DNA from: Planctomycetaceae bacterium
GTDB lineage: Bacteria; Planctomycetota; Planctomycetia; Planctomycetales; Planctomycetaceae
Length of the DNA stretch: 64,000 nt
NCBI GenBank assembly: GCA_021732845.1
Contig: JAKFUF010000049.1
Location: 62,001-126,000 of the forward strand
Direction: 5' to 3'
The notes under the pieces were generated by a model that worked only from the letters and a program-made list of their open reading frames with translations, made no database searches and was not told where the DNA came from. Position 1 is the stretch's first letter. Every line of letters begins with the position of its first letter. Positions 1 to 8,634 of this stretch are shown here, one piece after another. Made by a program: the position numbers and the translations under genes.

Positions 1-2
1 AT

Positions 3-1220
3 GTGGATCGATCGACATGGAGTACCGTGCCCCTGCGGCACAACGAGCGACACCCAAAGTTGCGAGTGAAGCTCAATGAAACCCGCAACCCGGTCGAGAT
101 CGACCTGTCGACCGAAAACTCCAACATTCGAGGGTTGCTGAAGCTGGATGGCGACGAACTGACGCTGTGTCTGGGCGCACCCAATGCTCCCCGGCCAAGT
201 GCCTTCAAATCCGGGGCGAATCTTTATCCGCAACTGGCGGTATACCGTCGAGCCAAGATGGAAGATGCACGGATCATTTCTCGCGTCGGGACGTTCAATG
301 CCTCAGTTCTGATCCTCAATGACGGCCGCGCCATCGCGGTGACACCCGAGACAAAGTTTGTGCGGCAGACCAAGGACGGCGAACAGGCGATGTCTGCCGA
401 AGATCTGCGCGACGACGACGTGGTGATCTTCGATTCCCATCAGCTTGCCGACCCGTTCGTCCGGCGAATCGTGGTCATGAAAGAGGCGGACCTCCCTGCC
501 AGCTCCAACAGCGAATTCTCCGCCGATCTGATCGACGCGCTGCGTGCCAAGGGCCTCGAATGGTGTGTCAGCCTGCTTCCCCGGTCTGACTCCCGCTCGG
601 ACCGCGCTGGAGGCGGTGCTGGGGCTTCCCGCATGAGTGGCGGCGGAGGGGTGTTCGTGGATGAACGGGGATATATCCTGGCACCGCTGGGCACGGTGGA
701 CGGTGGATCGTCCATCACCGTGTTGACTGGAAACACCAACGGAGGAGCCAATCCGTTCAGTGGATTCGGCAGTGGCGGCGGTGGCTTCAACAACCCGGTG
801 ACCTTTCTGGCCCGCGACCCGAAGCAAAATCTGGCCTTGTTGCAGGTCGGTTCCGGCGACCGACGCAGCGACCCTCGTCACGGCAGCGTCCGCTGGGCTG
901 AGAAGCCCGCAGCCGTGGGGGAAACAGTGCTTCCGGTTACCACCAACAACGGCCGCAGCGCTGCGGCAAGCCGAATCACCCCTCTAAAAGTCGTGGCCGT
1001 CGACCGCGAGGCGCTCGTCAACGGGGTGATGCTCCGAGGGCTGATCGAGCTGGAACCCAGTGCGGCACTCAGCGGCAGCCTGCTGCTCAACGCCAACAGC
1101 GAGGCGGTGGGACTCGTGATGAACGCGACCGACGGGAATCCGGCACCGATCTTCGCCGTGCCTGCCGCGGCCGCCGGCAAGTTCGTGCAGGAGGCCGTCC
1201 AGACCGCCAAGTCTGAATAG
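3..1220 (+). CDS. HtrA-like pseudoprotease with TIGR03067-like domain (5' partial)
   Basis: The reading frame is open to the left edge, so the N-terminus is probably missing; the GTG at 3 is only the first possible start in view. Residues about 20-83 resemble the lipocalin-like TIGR03067 domain of planctomycetes (LKLDGDELTLCLGAP, then RPSAF and VYRR). Residues about 213-375 follow an HtrA/trypsin-like fold: GGGVFVDERGYIL corresponds to the first strand and RDPKQNLALLQV (D272) to the strand with the catalytic Asp. The His expected in the NNHVV position is replaced by LAPLGTV, and the GNSGGP serine loop is replaced by AALSGSLLL, so the protein looks inactive as a protease. It is followed by a strong hairpin terminator. 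The fold assignment is moderately sure; the role is unknown. Confidence 0.7.
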   Translation: MDRSTWSTVPLRHNERHPKLRVKLNETRNPVEIDLSTENSNIRGLLKLDGDELTLCLGAPNAPRPSAFKSGANLYPQLAVYRRAKMEDARIISRVGTFNASVLILNDGRAIAVTPETKFVRQTKDGEQAMSAEDLRDDDVVIFDSHQLADPFVRRIVVMKEADLPASSNSEFSADLIDALRAKGLEWCVSLLPRSDSRSDRAGGGAGASRMSGGGGVFVDERGYILAPLGTVDGGSSITVLTGNTNGGANPFSGFGSGGGGFNNPVTFLARDPKQNLALLQVGSGDRRSDPRHGSVRWAEKPAAVGETVLPVTTNNGRSAAASRITPLKVVAVDREALVNGVMLRGLIELEPSAALSGSLLLNANSEAVGLVMNATDGNPAPIFAVPAAAAGKFVQEAVQTAKSE

Positions 1221-1242
1221 TTTCAACGCGTCGTGAATGACA

Positions 1243-1282
1243 AAATCCACGCGCCGCTTGCGGCGCGTGGATTTCCATTTTT
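1243..1282. terminator. Bidirectional intrinsic terminator
   Basis: Two perfect 15-base arms (1243-1257 AAATCCACGCGCCGC and 1260-1274) enclose a two-base loop and are followed by CCATTTTT on the + strand; on the - strand the stem is followed by TTTGTCATT. It lies between the convergent genes ending at 1220 (+) and 1348 (-) and can serve both. Confidence 0.85.
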
Positions 1283-1347
1283 AGTGGTTCGCAGTGACAA
1301 CCGGACGGATTCCATGGCCGCTGAACCGCTGCCTCCACCCACCGCAC

Positions 1348-2244
1348 TCAGTTGTTCGCGGCCGCTTCGACCGGTTTTGGGCCAAGCCGCTTCACTTCAC
1401 GAACGGTCCGCCCGTATGTCGTGGCGGTGATTTTCTTGCCATCCTTGGAACCACTGACGACCATTTCGAAGTCGGTCGTCACTTTTTCGTGCTGGCGAGG
1501 TGAGTTGGGAGCCTCGGGGTAAAGGCCCCAGACGTTGCTCTTCATCGTGCCCTTCTCCACCACGAACCCTTCGGGCGCGGGCACGGCCAGCTTGGACGCG
1601 GAGAATTCGGCCGTGACTTCGAGGCAGTCGGCCTCCCCGTATTTCTTCAATCCGACAAATTTGGCGGTGCCTTTCACGCCATCCATCTTGATCCCCACCC
1701 CTTCCGCGAACTTTTTCGCGGCCTCGGTGTTGATCTCCCAACTGTCGCCGGCGTTCTTCCGCTTGCGGGTGCCAAAGATCTCGTCTTCGGTGATCTGTGA
1801 CTCGCGCATGTCGAACAGTTCGCTCAGGATGGAGTGGCCGGCCTCGGTCAGGGGCTGGCCCTCGCTGCGGATGTCCGGGCCGATTTCACCGGCGGCGACC
1901 ACCAGCACATGTCCCGGCTGAAGCAATTCGGTTGTCTTGCCGTCGCGAACCTGGGAACACTTCTCGATCGTGTACTCTTCGGCAATCGCCTGCCCCTTGG
2001 CGTTCACCTTCAGCACTTCCACACTGGCGATCATCGTGGTGATGATCGAGGCGATTTCAGGCTTGACCGCTTCGCCATCGAGCGTGGCGGTCTCCTTCTG
2101 CTGCCGGGTGAAGATCACCTGTACACGGTAGTTTTGTCCCACCGTCGCCGGTCTCAACAGTCGGATTTCGTAATCTTTTCCCGCCGCCACCGTCGTCAAC
2201 AGCAGTGCCAGCAGCACCGCCGCCGTTCCTTGTCGTTGCAGCAC
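1348..2244 (-). CDS. Secreted protein of unknown function
   Basis: The 298-residue product begins with a clear signal peptide (MLQRQGTAAVLLALLLTTVA, cleavage likely near AAG at 20-22). The mature part is a soluble, beta-rich protein without membrane segments or a recognised catalytic motif; it contains a charged middle part and a Lys/Glu-rich C-terminus ending EAAANN. It looks like the many exported proteins of planctomycetes in which an initial RLLRPATVGQNYRV strand is followed by several antiparallel strands. It converges on the upstream neighbour and shares its terminator. I do not recognise the family and assign no function. Confidence 0.8.
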   Translation of the reverse strand: MLQRQGTAAVLLALLLTTVAAGKDYEIRLLRPATVGQNYRVQVIFTRQQKETATLDGEAVKPEIASIITTMIASVEVLKVNAKGQAIAEEYTIEKCSQVRDGKTTELLQPGHVLVVAAGEIGPDIRSEGQPLTEAGHSILSELFDMRESQITEDEIFGTRKRKNAGDSWEINTEAAKKFAEGVGIKMDGVKGTAKFVGLKKYGEADCLEVTAEFSASKLAVPAPEGFVVEKGTMKSNVWGLYPEAPNSPRQHEKVTTDFEMVVSGSKDGKKITATTYGRTVREVKRLGPKPVEAAANN

Positions 2245-3147
2245 AATCGCCCTCCCTGCCTTGGATATGCCCGCCTGAGCAGGCTGTGTTTTATTGCGAT
2301 GGGGAACGGTCCACCCGAGTCATCAGCCAATCCATTCAGCGTGGATTGACCATTGACCACTTGGAAGTCCGTGTTGCCACCCCATTTCAATCGCTGATCT
2401 CCGCGTCCTCGAATATCACGTCATCTGCCTGAAAATAGCCAAAAGTGGGCAGCCTGCGAAGATGAGTTTTCTTGTGCCGCCGCCTACGGCTTGCGCCGTG
2501 CCGCTAAAATGGGAGCGGCAAGGCGCGAGCACTCAGGTGAGCCACCGCGGGTCGATCCTCATTCACCGGACGGCTTGCGCCGTGCCGCTAAAATGGGAGC
2601 GGCAGGGCACGAGCACTCCGGTGAGCCACCGCAGGTCGATCCTCATTCACCGGACGGCTTGCGCCGTGCCGCTAAAATGGGAGCGGCAGGGCGCGAGCAC
2701 TCCGGTGAGCCACCGCAGGTCGATCCTCATTCACCGGACGGCTTGCGCCGTGCCGCTAAAATGGGAGCGACAGGGCGCGAGCACTCCGGTGAGTCTGCGC
2801 GGGCCGGGATCCTCACGGCGTCCGGCACGTAAATATTTGTGTTGAACATTGTTTTGACTTACATGTGTAGGTCCCCCCGATCACCCGATGTGTACTGGCG
2901 TGTAAATCAGATGAGGATCTCGAATTGGCCAGATGCCATTCGGAGACCATTCGGCCCGGTGATGGCCTGACTGGAATCAAGCGATTGTAGAGGTTTGGAA
3001 CCGGACGCTCATGCGCGCCAATGAGTTCCGGCTGATTTTTGGCAAACTGGCCCGCCACGGGTCAAGATTGCGTCACCTTGGTGCGAGAGGCCACTTCGGC
3101 TATTCTCAGCGAGGGCGAATTGCGTCTCACTGAGGATCCCCGCGTTC
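2245..3147. other. Non-coding spacer carrying an 84-bp tandem repeat
   Basis: About 900 bases lie between the start of the secreted protein and panB. The part 2487-2822 is a tandem repeat described separately. The rest (2245-2486 and 2823-3147) shows no convincing gene. Open frames through the repeat exist only because 84 is divisible by three. A GAGG at 3131-3134 precedes the upstream panB start. Confidence 0.7.
2487..2822 (+). repeat. Four-copy 84-bp tandem repeat with internal hairpin
   Basis: Units start at 2487, 2571, 2655 and 2739, exactly 84 bases apart; the last one diverges after about 2793. Each unit holds an imperfect palindrome: GCTTGCGCCGTGCCGCT pairs with AGCGGCAGGGCGCGAGC (15 of 17) around an AAAATGGG loop, and outside it TCACCGGA pairs with TCCGGTGA. 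Related single copies occur in the opposite orientation at 24937-25026 and 37826-37903, so this is a locally amplified member of a dispersed, REP-like family. Confidence 0.9.
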
Positions 3148-4032
3148 ATGCCGAAATCTTTGCCGGTTCGAAATTCCCGTGACACTCCGGAGACGGGAGC
3201 CGCTGGCGCGCCGGGCGGGCAGGCCGCCATCGCGCCGAGACAGACGCCGATGACGGTGCCCAGATTCGTGGCCGCCAAACAGGCGGGGCGGAAGTTGGCG
3301 ATGCTCACCGCCTACGATCATCTGTGGGCCGGTCTGCTGGATTCAACGGGTGTTGATGCCCTGTTGGTCGGTGACAGCATGGGCATGGTCGTGCAGGGGC
3401 GGACCACCACGCTGCCGGTGACATTGAGCCAGATCATCTATCATGCGGAAATGGTGGTTCGCGCGGTCAAACATGCCCTCGTGGTCGTTGACATGCCGTT
3501 CCTCTCGTTTCACGTCAGCCCGCGACAGGCTCTGGCGAACGCGGGGAAGATTCTGAAGCGGACCGGGGCGAGTGCCGTGAAGCTGGAAGGCGGAGTCAAT
3601 CAAGCGGAAACGATCCGCGCTTTGGCGGTCGCGGATGTGCCGGTCATGGCTCATGTGGGGCTCAAGCCGCAGTCGGTGCTCAAGCTGGGGGGTTATCGCA
3701 TCCAGCGGGATGAAGAACGGCTTATGGCCGATGCGCACGCGGCCGAGCAGGCCGGAGCGTTTGGGATTGTGTTGGAGTGCATTCCCCAGGAGATCGCCGC
3801 GCGGATCACCCGCGAACTGACGATCCCCACCATCGGAATCGGTGCGGGACCGCACTGCGATGGCCAGGTGCTCGTAACCCAGGACATGCTTGGGCTTACG
3901 GGTGGCGACATCCATCCGAAATTCGTCAAGGAGTATGTCAACCTGCGGGAGATCGTTGCCGGTGCTGTCCGGAACTATGCCGCGGAGGTGCGTGCCGGCG
4001 AATACCCAGACGCGGCCCACAGCACCACCTGA
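3148..4032 (+). CDS. panB: 3-methyl-2-oxobutanoate hydroxymethyltransferase
   Basis: PanB transfers a hydroxymethyl group from methylenetetrahydrofolate to alpha-ketoisovalerate to give ketopantoate, the first step of pantothenate and CoA synthesis, in the cytoplasm. The sequence shows the family blocks MLTAYDHLWAGLLD, LLVGDSMGMVVQG (metal-binding Asp), TLPVTLSQIIYH, VKLEGG and IPTIGIGAGPHCDGQVLV. The first 34 residues are Ala/Pro-rich and lie outside the family; MTVPRFVAAK at 3250 aligns with the usual N-terminus and gives a normal 260-residue enzyme, so 3250 is a good alternative start. No other pan gene is nearby. A hairpin follows the stop. Confidence 0.95.
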   Translation: MPKSLPVRNSRDTPETGAAGAPGGQAAIAPRQTPMTVPRFVAAKQAGRKLAMLTAYDHLWAGLLDSTGVDALLVGDSMGMVVQGRTTTLPVTLSQIIYHAEMVVRAVKHALVVVDMPFLSFHVSPRQALANAGKILKRTGASAVKLEGGVNQAETIRALAVADVPVMAHVGLKPQSVLKLGGYRIQRDEERLMADAHAAEQAGAFGIVLECIPQEIAARITRELTIPTIGIGAGPHCDGQVLVTQDMLGLTGGDIHPKFVKEYVNLREIVAGAVRNYAAEVRAGEYPDAAHSTT

Positions 4033-4052
4033 CCTGCCGCCAAAATTCAAAC

Positions 4053-4081
4053 GCCGCTGGAACGCAGTGCTTTCCAGCGGC
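4053..4081 (+). terminator. Hairpin after panB
   Basis: Perfect 10-base arms GCCGCTGGAA (4053-4062) and TTCCAGCGGC (4072-4081) with a 9-base loop start 20 bases after the panB stop. There is no clear T tract, so it may be a terminator without U run or only an mRNA 3' end. Confidence 0.55.
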
Positions 4082-4375
4082 ATGTTGAGCGTCACGGACC
4101 GTAACAGGTTTTTGGGGGGCGGTTCCGCTCGCCAGGGGTGTCGTTGCCCCCACGGAGTTTCGTGTTCTTTGTGCTACGCACCGTCAGGTTGTTTGCACGC
4201 CGCCACGATTTTTCCAGGACACGCTGGAAGATGCTGAACAACAGGTGATTATTCTTCCGGCAACGTTCTGGTCAAACCGCCCCAACGGGGCAGGATTCGA
4301 CAGCCCAGGGAGGCCGGCCAGTTTTCTGCCGCCTTAAGAACCGGTCCAAGAGATCGGGCTCTGTTTAGACGATGG
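4082..4375. other. Non-coding spacer with a dispersed motif
   Basis: No gene is seen between the panB hairpin and the small membrane protein. At 4157-4174 lies GTTTCGTGTTCTTTGTGC, a relative of the motif that forms the long palindrome at 6613-6700 and recurs at 46917-46943. Confidence 0.5.
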
Positions 4376-4645
4376 TCACTGTTTTCGCTTCTTTTCAGCA
4401 GCGGAGATGATGGCATTGGCCTCCGCCATGGTCAGCCTGCCGTCCGCCGTGGCTCGAGCCAGAAGAGGCTCCAAGTCCCGGTCATGGTGCACAAGCCGAC
4501 GGACCTCGGACTCCAAATCGGAATTCACCGGCAGATCGTTCACGGCATAGGCAATCAAGGTCAAACTCCCGACCGCCAACACGACCAAAACCGCCACGGT
4601 CACGGTCATCGCCAACGCGATTCTGATGAGCCACCGTTTCAGCAT
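4376..4645 (-). CDS. Small single-pass membrane protein
   Basis: Starting at the ATG at 4645 the product has 89 residues: a basic start (MLKRWLIRI), one strong membrane helix (about residues 8-30, ALAMTVTVAVLVVLAVGSL), and a charged exterior or cytoplasmic tail with acidic and basic stretches ending EKKRKQ. The tail LLARATADGRLTMAEANAI looks like a single EF-hand-like or short helical hairpin but has no full motif. An upstream in-frame start at 4693 would add 16 residues that lack hydrophobicity. The gene lies just downstream of pgm on the same strand and could be co-transcribed. Function unknown. Confidence 0.55.
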   Translation of the reverse strand: MLKRWLIRIALAMTVTVAVLVVLAVGSLTLIAYAVNDLPVNSDLESEVRRLVHHDRDLEPLLARATADGRLTMAEANAIISAAEKKRKQ

Positions 4646-4713
4646 GTTTGCCTTGCAGTTTGGTGGAAGCTTCGGAAGACATCCATCCGCCATTCGAACT
4701 GCCGAGTCCGGAC

Positions 4714-6360
4714 CTACGCCGAACCCAGCGAGACGTTCACAATCTCTTTGGCCTCGCTGACGATCGAAGCCAGATGCGCCTCGTCACGGAAGCTTTCCGC
4801 GTAGATCTTGTAGACGTTTTCAGTGCCTGAAGGGCGGGCGGCGAACCAGCCGTTGGCGGTGGTGACTTTCAGACCTCCAATGGCCGCGTTGTTTCCGGGT
4901 GCCCGCGTGAGCCGCGCGGTGATCGGTTCTCCGGCCAGAGTCGAGGCCTTCACGGCCTCGGGCGACAGCTTTTTCAGGGCGGACTTTTGTTCGGGCGTGG
5001 CTGCCTGATCGATGCGGGTATACAGCGGCATGCCGAATTTGGCGGCCAGTTCCTTGAAATGCAGACCCGGATCGCGGCCGGTTTTGGCCGTAATTTCCGC
5101 CGCCAGCAGGCACAGCAGCGGGCCATCTTTGTCGGTCGTCCAGACGGTTCCATCTTTCCGCAGGAAGCTCGCCCCAGCGCTCTCCTCACCGCCGAAGACG
5201 CAGGTCCCGTTGTACAACCCGTCGACGAACCACTTGAAACCGACCGGAACTTCATTGAGAGGGCGGTCCAACGAAGCCACGACCCGGTCGATCAGGCTGC
5301 TGCTGACCAGCGTCTTGCCCACTCCGGCGGTCTTGGACCAGCCTGGGCGATGGGTGAGCAGGTATTGAATCGCCACCGCCAGGTAGTGGTTGGGGTTCAG
5401 CAGCCCGGCTGAGGGGGTGACGATCCCGTGCCGGTCGGCGTCGGGGTCGCTGCCGAAGGCCACATCGAACTGGTCCTTGAGGCCCACGAGTTTGGCCATG
5501 GCGTAGGCACTGGAACAGTCCATGCGGATCTTGCCGTCGTGATCGACCGACATGAAGCTGAAGGTGGGGTCGACCGTGGGGTTCACGACCGACAAATTGA
5601 GCTTATAGGTCTCGGCGATGGAAGCCCAGCAATTCACCGAGGCTCCGCCCAATGGGTCGACACCGAGGCGGAGACCTGAGCCACGGATGGCGTCCATGTC
5701 GAGGACGGTTTTCAGGTCGTCGACGTAGGCCCGAATCAGGTCGGCTTCGCGTGTTGTCGCGGCCTTGCGGGCGGCTTCAATCGTGACGCGTTTCACTTCG
5801 CGTGACCCGGACCGGAGCAGCGCATTGGCGCGGTCCTGTATCCATTGTGTCGCGTCAGTGTCCGCCGGCCCGCCGTTGGGAGGATTGTATTTGAAGCCCC
5901 CATCCATCGGCGGATTGTGCGAAGGGGTGATGATGATTCCGTCCGCCAGACCCTCTGTCCGTCCGCGGTTGTAGCCGAGGATCGCGTGGGAGATGACAGG
6001 CGTCGGCACCGGGAGTGTGCCGGTCTGGAGGATGGTCTCGATGCCGTTGGCGGCCAAAACCTCCAAGGCGCTGGCCAAGGCATGTTCGGAGAGAGCGTGG
6101 GTGTCATGCCCGAGAAACAACGGCCCCTTGATGCCCTGGGCGGCCCGGTACTCGCAGATGGCCTGGGTGATCGCGAGGATGTGCGCGGCGGTGAAGGTCC
6201 CGTCCTGCGAAGTGCCCCGGTGACCGCTGGTGCCGAAACTGACCAGTTGCTGCGGGTTGCCCAGATCCGGCTGCCGGTTCTGATACTCCGCGACCAACTG
6301 GTTGACGTTAATGAGGATTTCCAGCGGTACCGGCTTGCCTGCCAGCGGATGGACTGCCAT
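4714..6360 (-). CDS. pgm: Phosphoglucomutase, alpha-D-glucose phosphate-specific
   Basis: Interconverts glucose 1-phosphate and glucose 6-phosphate in the cytoplasm, linking glycolysis with glycogen, trehalose and nucleotide-sugar synthesis. At 548 residues it matches the E. coli Pgm length (546). Visible motifs are FGTSGHRGT near residue 43, the phosphoserine loop [20 protein letters not shown] (residues about 146-165), the metal-binding [10 protein letters not shown], the sugar-binding [10 protein letters not shown], and the C-terminal phosphate-binding [14 protein letters not shown]. It is monocistronic or leads the small membrane protein downstream. Confidence 0.96.
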   Translation of the reverse strand: MAVHPLAGKPVPLEILINVNQLVAEYQNRQPDLGNPQQLVSFGTSGHRGTSQDGTFTAAHILAITQAICEYRAAQGIKGPLFLGHDTHALSEHALASALEVLAANGIETILQTGTLPVPTPVISHAILGYNRGRTEGLADGIIITPSHNPPMDGGFKYNPPNGGPADTDATQWIQDRANALLRSGSREVKRVTIEAARKAATTREADLIRAYVDDLKTVLDMDAIRGSGLRLGVDPLGGASVNCWASIAETYKLNLSVVNPTVDPTFSFMSVDHDGKIRMDCSSAYAMAKLVGLKDQFDVAFGSDPDADRHGIVTPSAGLLNPNHYLAVAIQYLLTHRPGWSKTAGVGKTLVSSSLIDRVVASLDRPLNEVPVGFKWFVDGLYNGTCVFGGEESAGASFLRKDGTVWTTDKDGPLLCLLAAEITAKTGRDPGLHFKELAAKFGMPLYTRIDQAATPEQKSALKKLSPEAVKASTLAGEPITARLTRAPGNNAAIGGLKVTTANGWFAARPSGTENVYKIYAESFRDEAHLASIVSEAKEIVNVSLGSA

Positions 6361-6612
6361 GGTCAGGTGACTTTCGGTTCAAAGGTCGCATGTCGACCGA
6401 GGGGAATCTCGAATTTCAGATTTAAAATTTCACAGCAAAATACTTTTTCCAGACACGCAAAGATAGGTCCAATTCTTGCAGTGCAAAGTCGTGCTGATAA
6501 GAAGTCAAAACTTTTGAAACCGAAGCTCCGGCTTTCGTGGAAACCTTGACTGGCAGGGTGGTCGACGACCGCGAAACAGCAATAACGCGACAGACACTTG
6601 CGATCTTAAAAA

Positions 6613-6700
6613 CAGTTTCGTGTTCTTCGTGCCTTTCGTGGTTCAAGAATTCTTTTCTTGAAAGAAAATAACCGCGAAAGGCACGAAGAACACGAAACTG
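6613..6700. repeat. Palindrome with 31-base arms
   Basis: Arms 6613-6643 and 6670-6700 are reverse complements with one mismatch in 31 bases and enclose a 26-base centre that itself contains CAAGAATTCTTTTCTTG. The arm carries GTTTCGTGTTCTTCGTGCC, also found singly at 46917-46943 and, diverged, at 4157-4174. It lies about 115 bases beyond the stop of the SMP-30 gene and could stop transcription from it. Confidence 0.85.
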
Positions 6701-6779
6701 TGGATGAGGATTGTCTGGTATCGTAAGCCAACAACAATTCGCGGCCCGACGTTGAATCACTTCACCAACGGACCGCGAA

Positions 6780-6808
6780 TTTGTCATTTGTCATTTGTCA
6801 TTTGTCAT
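6780..6808. repeat. Four tandem TTGTCAT heptanucleotides
   Basis: TTGTCAT is repeated four times directly next to the stop codon of the SMP-30 gene (6817). It is a short slippage-prone microsatellite outside the coding region. Confidence 0.8.
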
Positions 6809-6816
6809 TTGGACAT

Positions 6817-8334
6817 TCACTCCGTTTCCACTTTCTTCTCGGTCTCGGCCTTGGGGTCCGCACCGAACGAGGCCCGGAACGCCTTTTCGGCGGCAGCGGC
6901 GGTCTTGGCGCCGGCGTCGAGTTTCAGGAAGTAGTTTCCGCCTTCGGTCTCGAGGACCACGGCCAGCATTCGCCAGTTCGGCAGGGTCTTGGTCTGGCCG
7001 GCGACCGGCGGGCCGACGCTTTTGTTGTAGGTGCCGGAGACATCCACCAGCGTGTACCTTCCGTCTTTCGTCTTGCCGGTGAAGACCTTCGATTTCCGGC
7101 CTTCGGCAACGAACTGGCTGATCCACCGCGTGGTGTTGGCGGCCGCATCACCGCCGCCCATGGGGAAGAAGAACACGGTATATTCCCCGTCGATCTTTTC
7201 GTCGCCCTGGGGCGGCAGGGCGAACTCGGCGGCGCGGAAGCCGCGGGCTTCCTTCTGCTTCCAGGACTCGGGCACGGTCAACGTGATCTCCTTGGCCTTC
7301 ACTTCCCGGTTTTTTTCTGGTTCCTTGGCGTCTTTGTCCTCTTTCGCTTCGGCCGCGACTTCGGCCTTGGTTTCGACGGCGCCCGCTGCCAAAGCCGGCA
7401 GTTTGCCGGCTGGTTGCAGAGCGATGCCCGTGACCTGCATCGACAGTTTGTACAGGCTGGTCCGGGCGGTGATGTACAGCGTCTTGCCGTCGGTCCCGCC
7501 AAAGGCGCAGTTGGAGGGGACTTCTGGGACTTCAATCTTGCCGATGAGCGCGCCGGCGGGGTCGAGCACAATCAGCGACTTGTAGGTCGCATAAATGTTG
7601 CCATGCTGGTCGAGCGACATCCCGTCCGGCCCGCCGCCGTCAGCTTCGTCCGCCGTGAAGATCAGCTTGCCTTCGCCCAGCACCCCTGGCGACTTGATCT
7701 CGTAGGCGTACAGTTCCCGCTTGTTGGGTTCGGCGACCAGCAGCCGCTTGCCATCTGCCGTCACCAACACCCCGTTGGGTCGCTCCAGCGAGTCGATGAC
7801 CCGCGTCACGAGGCCAGACTCGGCGACGTAATAGACGCCCTGCACCGGCTGGGAGGGCGTGACATTCTGGCCGTAGATTGGATCGGTGAAATACAATCCG
7901 CCATGGGCGTCCAGCGCCAGATCGTTGGGTGTGTTGAACCGTTTGCCGTCAAACCGGTCCGCCACCAAGATCGGGCTGCCACCCGCGGCATCAACGCGCG
8001 AAATGCCTTGGGGAACGGTTCGGCACATATAGAGGCGTCCGGTGGCATCAAACATCAGCCCGTTGGACTTCCCCGATGGCTTGAGATACTCGCTCACGCC
8101 GCCGTCTGGCGTCACCTTCATGACCCGGTCGTTGGGAATGTCGCTGAACAGCAGGTAACCGGCGGGGCTCCAGGCCGGCCCCTCGGTGAATTTGCAGTCA
8201 CCGGCAACCTTGATCACCTTTGCGTCCGGAGCCACGAGCGACGCCAAGTCACCCGCCTGGACAAGCGTGGCCATCGCACTCACCAACAACGCAGCCGCGA
8301 CCAATCGACTGCGGCAATTTCTGCACGTCAACAT
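6817..8334 (-). CDS. Secreted SMP-30/gluconolactonase-like protein with C-terminal extra domain
   Basis: From the ATG at 8334 the product has 505 residues and opens with a signal peptide (RLVAAALLVSAMATLVQAG). Residues about 28-310 are a six-bladed propeller of the SMP-30/gluconolaconase/LRE family: FTEGPAWSPAGYLLFSD, NDLALDAHGGLYFTDP, RPNGVLVTADGKRLLVAEP and ADGGGPDGMSLDQHGNIY carry the expected metal-ligand positions (E, N, D). A Glu/Lys-rich linker (KEDKDAKEPEKN) leads to a separate domain of about 150 residues starting ITLTVPESWKQ. The first half probably hydrolyses a sugar lactone or similar ester outside the cytoplasm; the second half is of unknown role. A longer start at 8424 would place Cys-rich residues before the signal peptide and is unlikely. 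Confidence 0.85.
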   Translation of the reverse strand: MLTCRNCRSRLVAAALLVSAMATLVQAGDLASLVAPDAKVIKVAGDCKFTEGPAWSPAGYLLFSDIPNDRVMKVTPDGGVSEYLKPSGKSNGLMFDATGRLYMCRTVPQGISRVDAAGGSPILVADRFDGKRFNTPNDLALDAHGGLYFTDPIYGQNVTPSQPVQGVYYVAESGLVTRVIDSLERPNGVLVTADGKRLLVAEPNKRELYAYEIKSPGVLGEGKLIFTADEADGGGPDGMSLDQHGNIYATYKSLIVLDPAGALIGKIEVPEVPSNCAFGGTDGKTLYITARTSLYKLSMQVTGIALQPAGKLPALAAGAVETKAEVAAEAKEDKDAKEPEKNREVKAKEITLTVPESWKQKEARGFRAAEFALPPQGDEKIDGEYTVFFFPMGGGDAAANTTRWISQFVAEGRKSKVFTGKTKDGRYTLVDVSGTYNKSVGPPVAGQTKTLPNWRMLAVVLETEGGNYFLKLDAGAKTAAAAEKAFRASFGADPKAETEKKVETE

Positions 8335-8634
8335 GGCATTTTCCCTCAGCCCGTGATGGATGTCAGATTCGTGGGGTATTCTAGGCAAGCCGCAGCCGGA
8401 TTCGGAAGCATCGCACCCGCACAAGCCGTGCGACGCTCCATTTCCTTAAGGACGGTCCGAAATTGAGTAGATTCGGTTTGTTGCAATTCGCGGCAGGCTG
8501 TATACTTTGTGTAAGAATAGAGAACTCGCATTCGGAGCTGCCGAATGTCGCAACCCCTTGACAGCTTTGGTTGAGGCAAACTGTGATCAGCGGGAGAGAA
8601 TGATCGACTCTCTTCGCGTGCAGGCGGCAAGGCC
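8335..8634. promoter_or_regulatory. Divergent intergenic region
   Basis: This 300-base region separates the divergently transcribed SMP-30 and FHA-kinase genes and should hold both promoters. TTGACA at 8558-8563 followed 18 bases later by TGTGAT is a weak candidate for the + strand gene. No operator-like repeat was seen. Confidence 0.3.

Larger units (their letters stand above)
6361..6816. other. Repeat-rich spacer
   Basis: This 456-base spacer has no gene. It holds an AATTTCAGATTT...AATTTCACAG stretch near 6411-6435 (compare 32518 and 60310), the long palindrome at 6613-6700 and the heptanucleotide repeat at 6780-6808. Confidence 0.7.

Noticed and set aside
2462-2845. Two overlapping repeat-encoded frames of 113 and 127 codons
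   Set aside because: They exist only because the 84-base repeat has no stops in two frames; no start signal or similarity.
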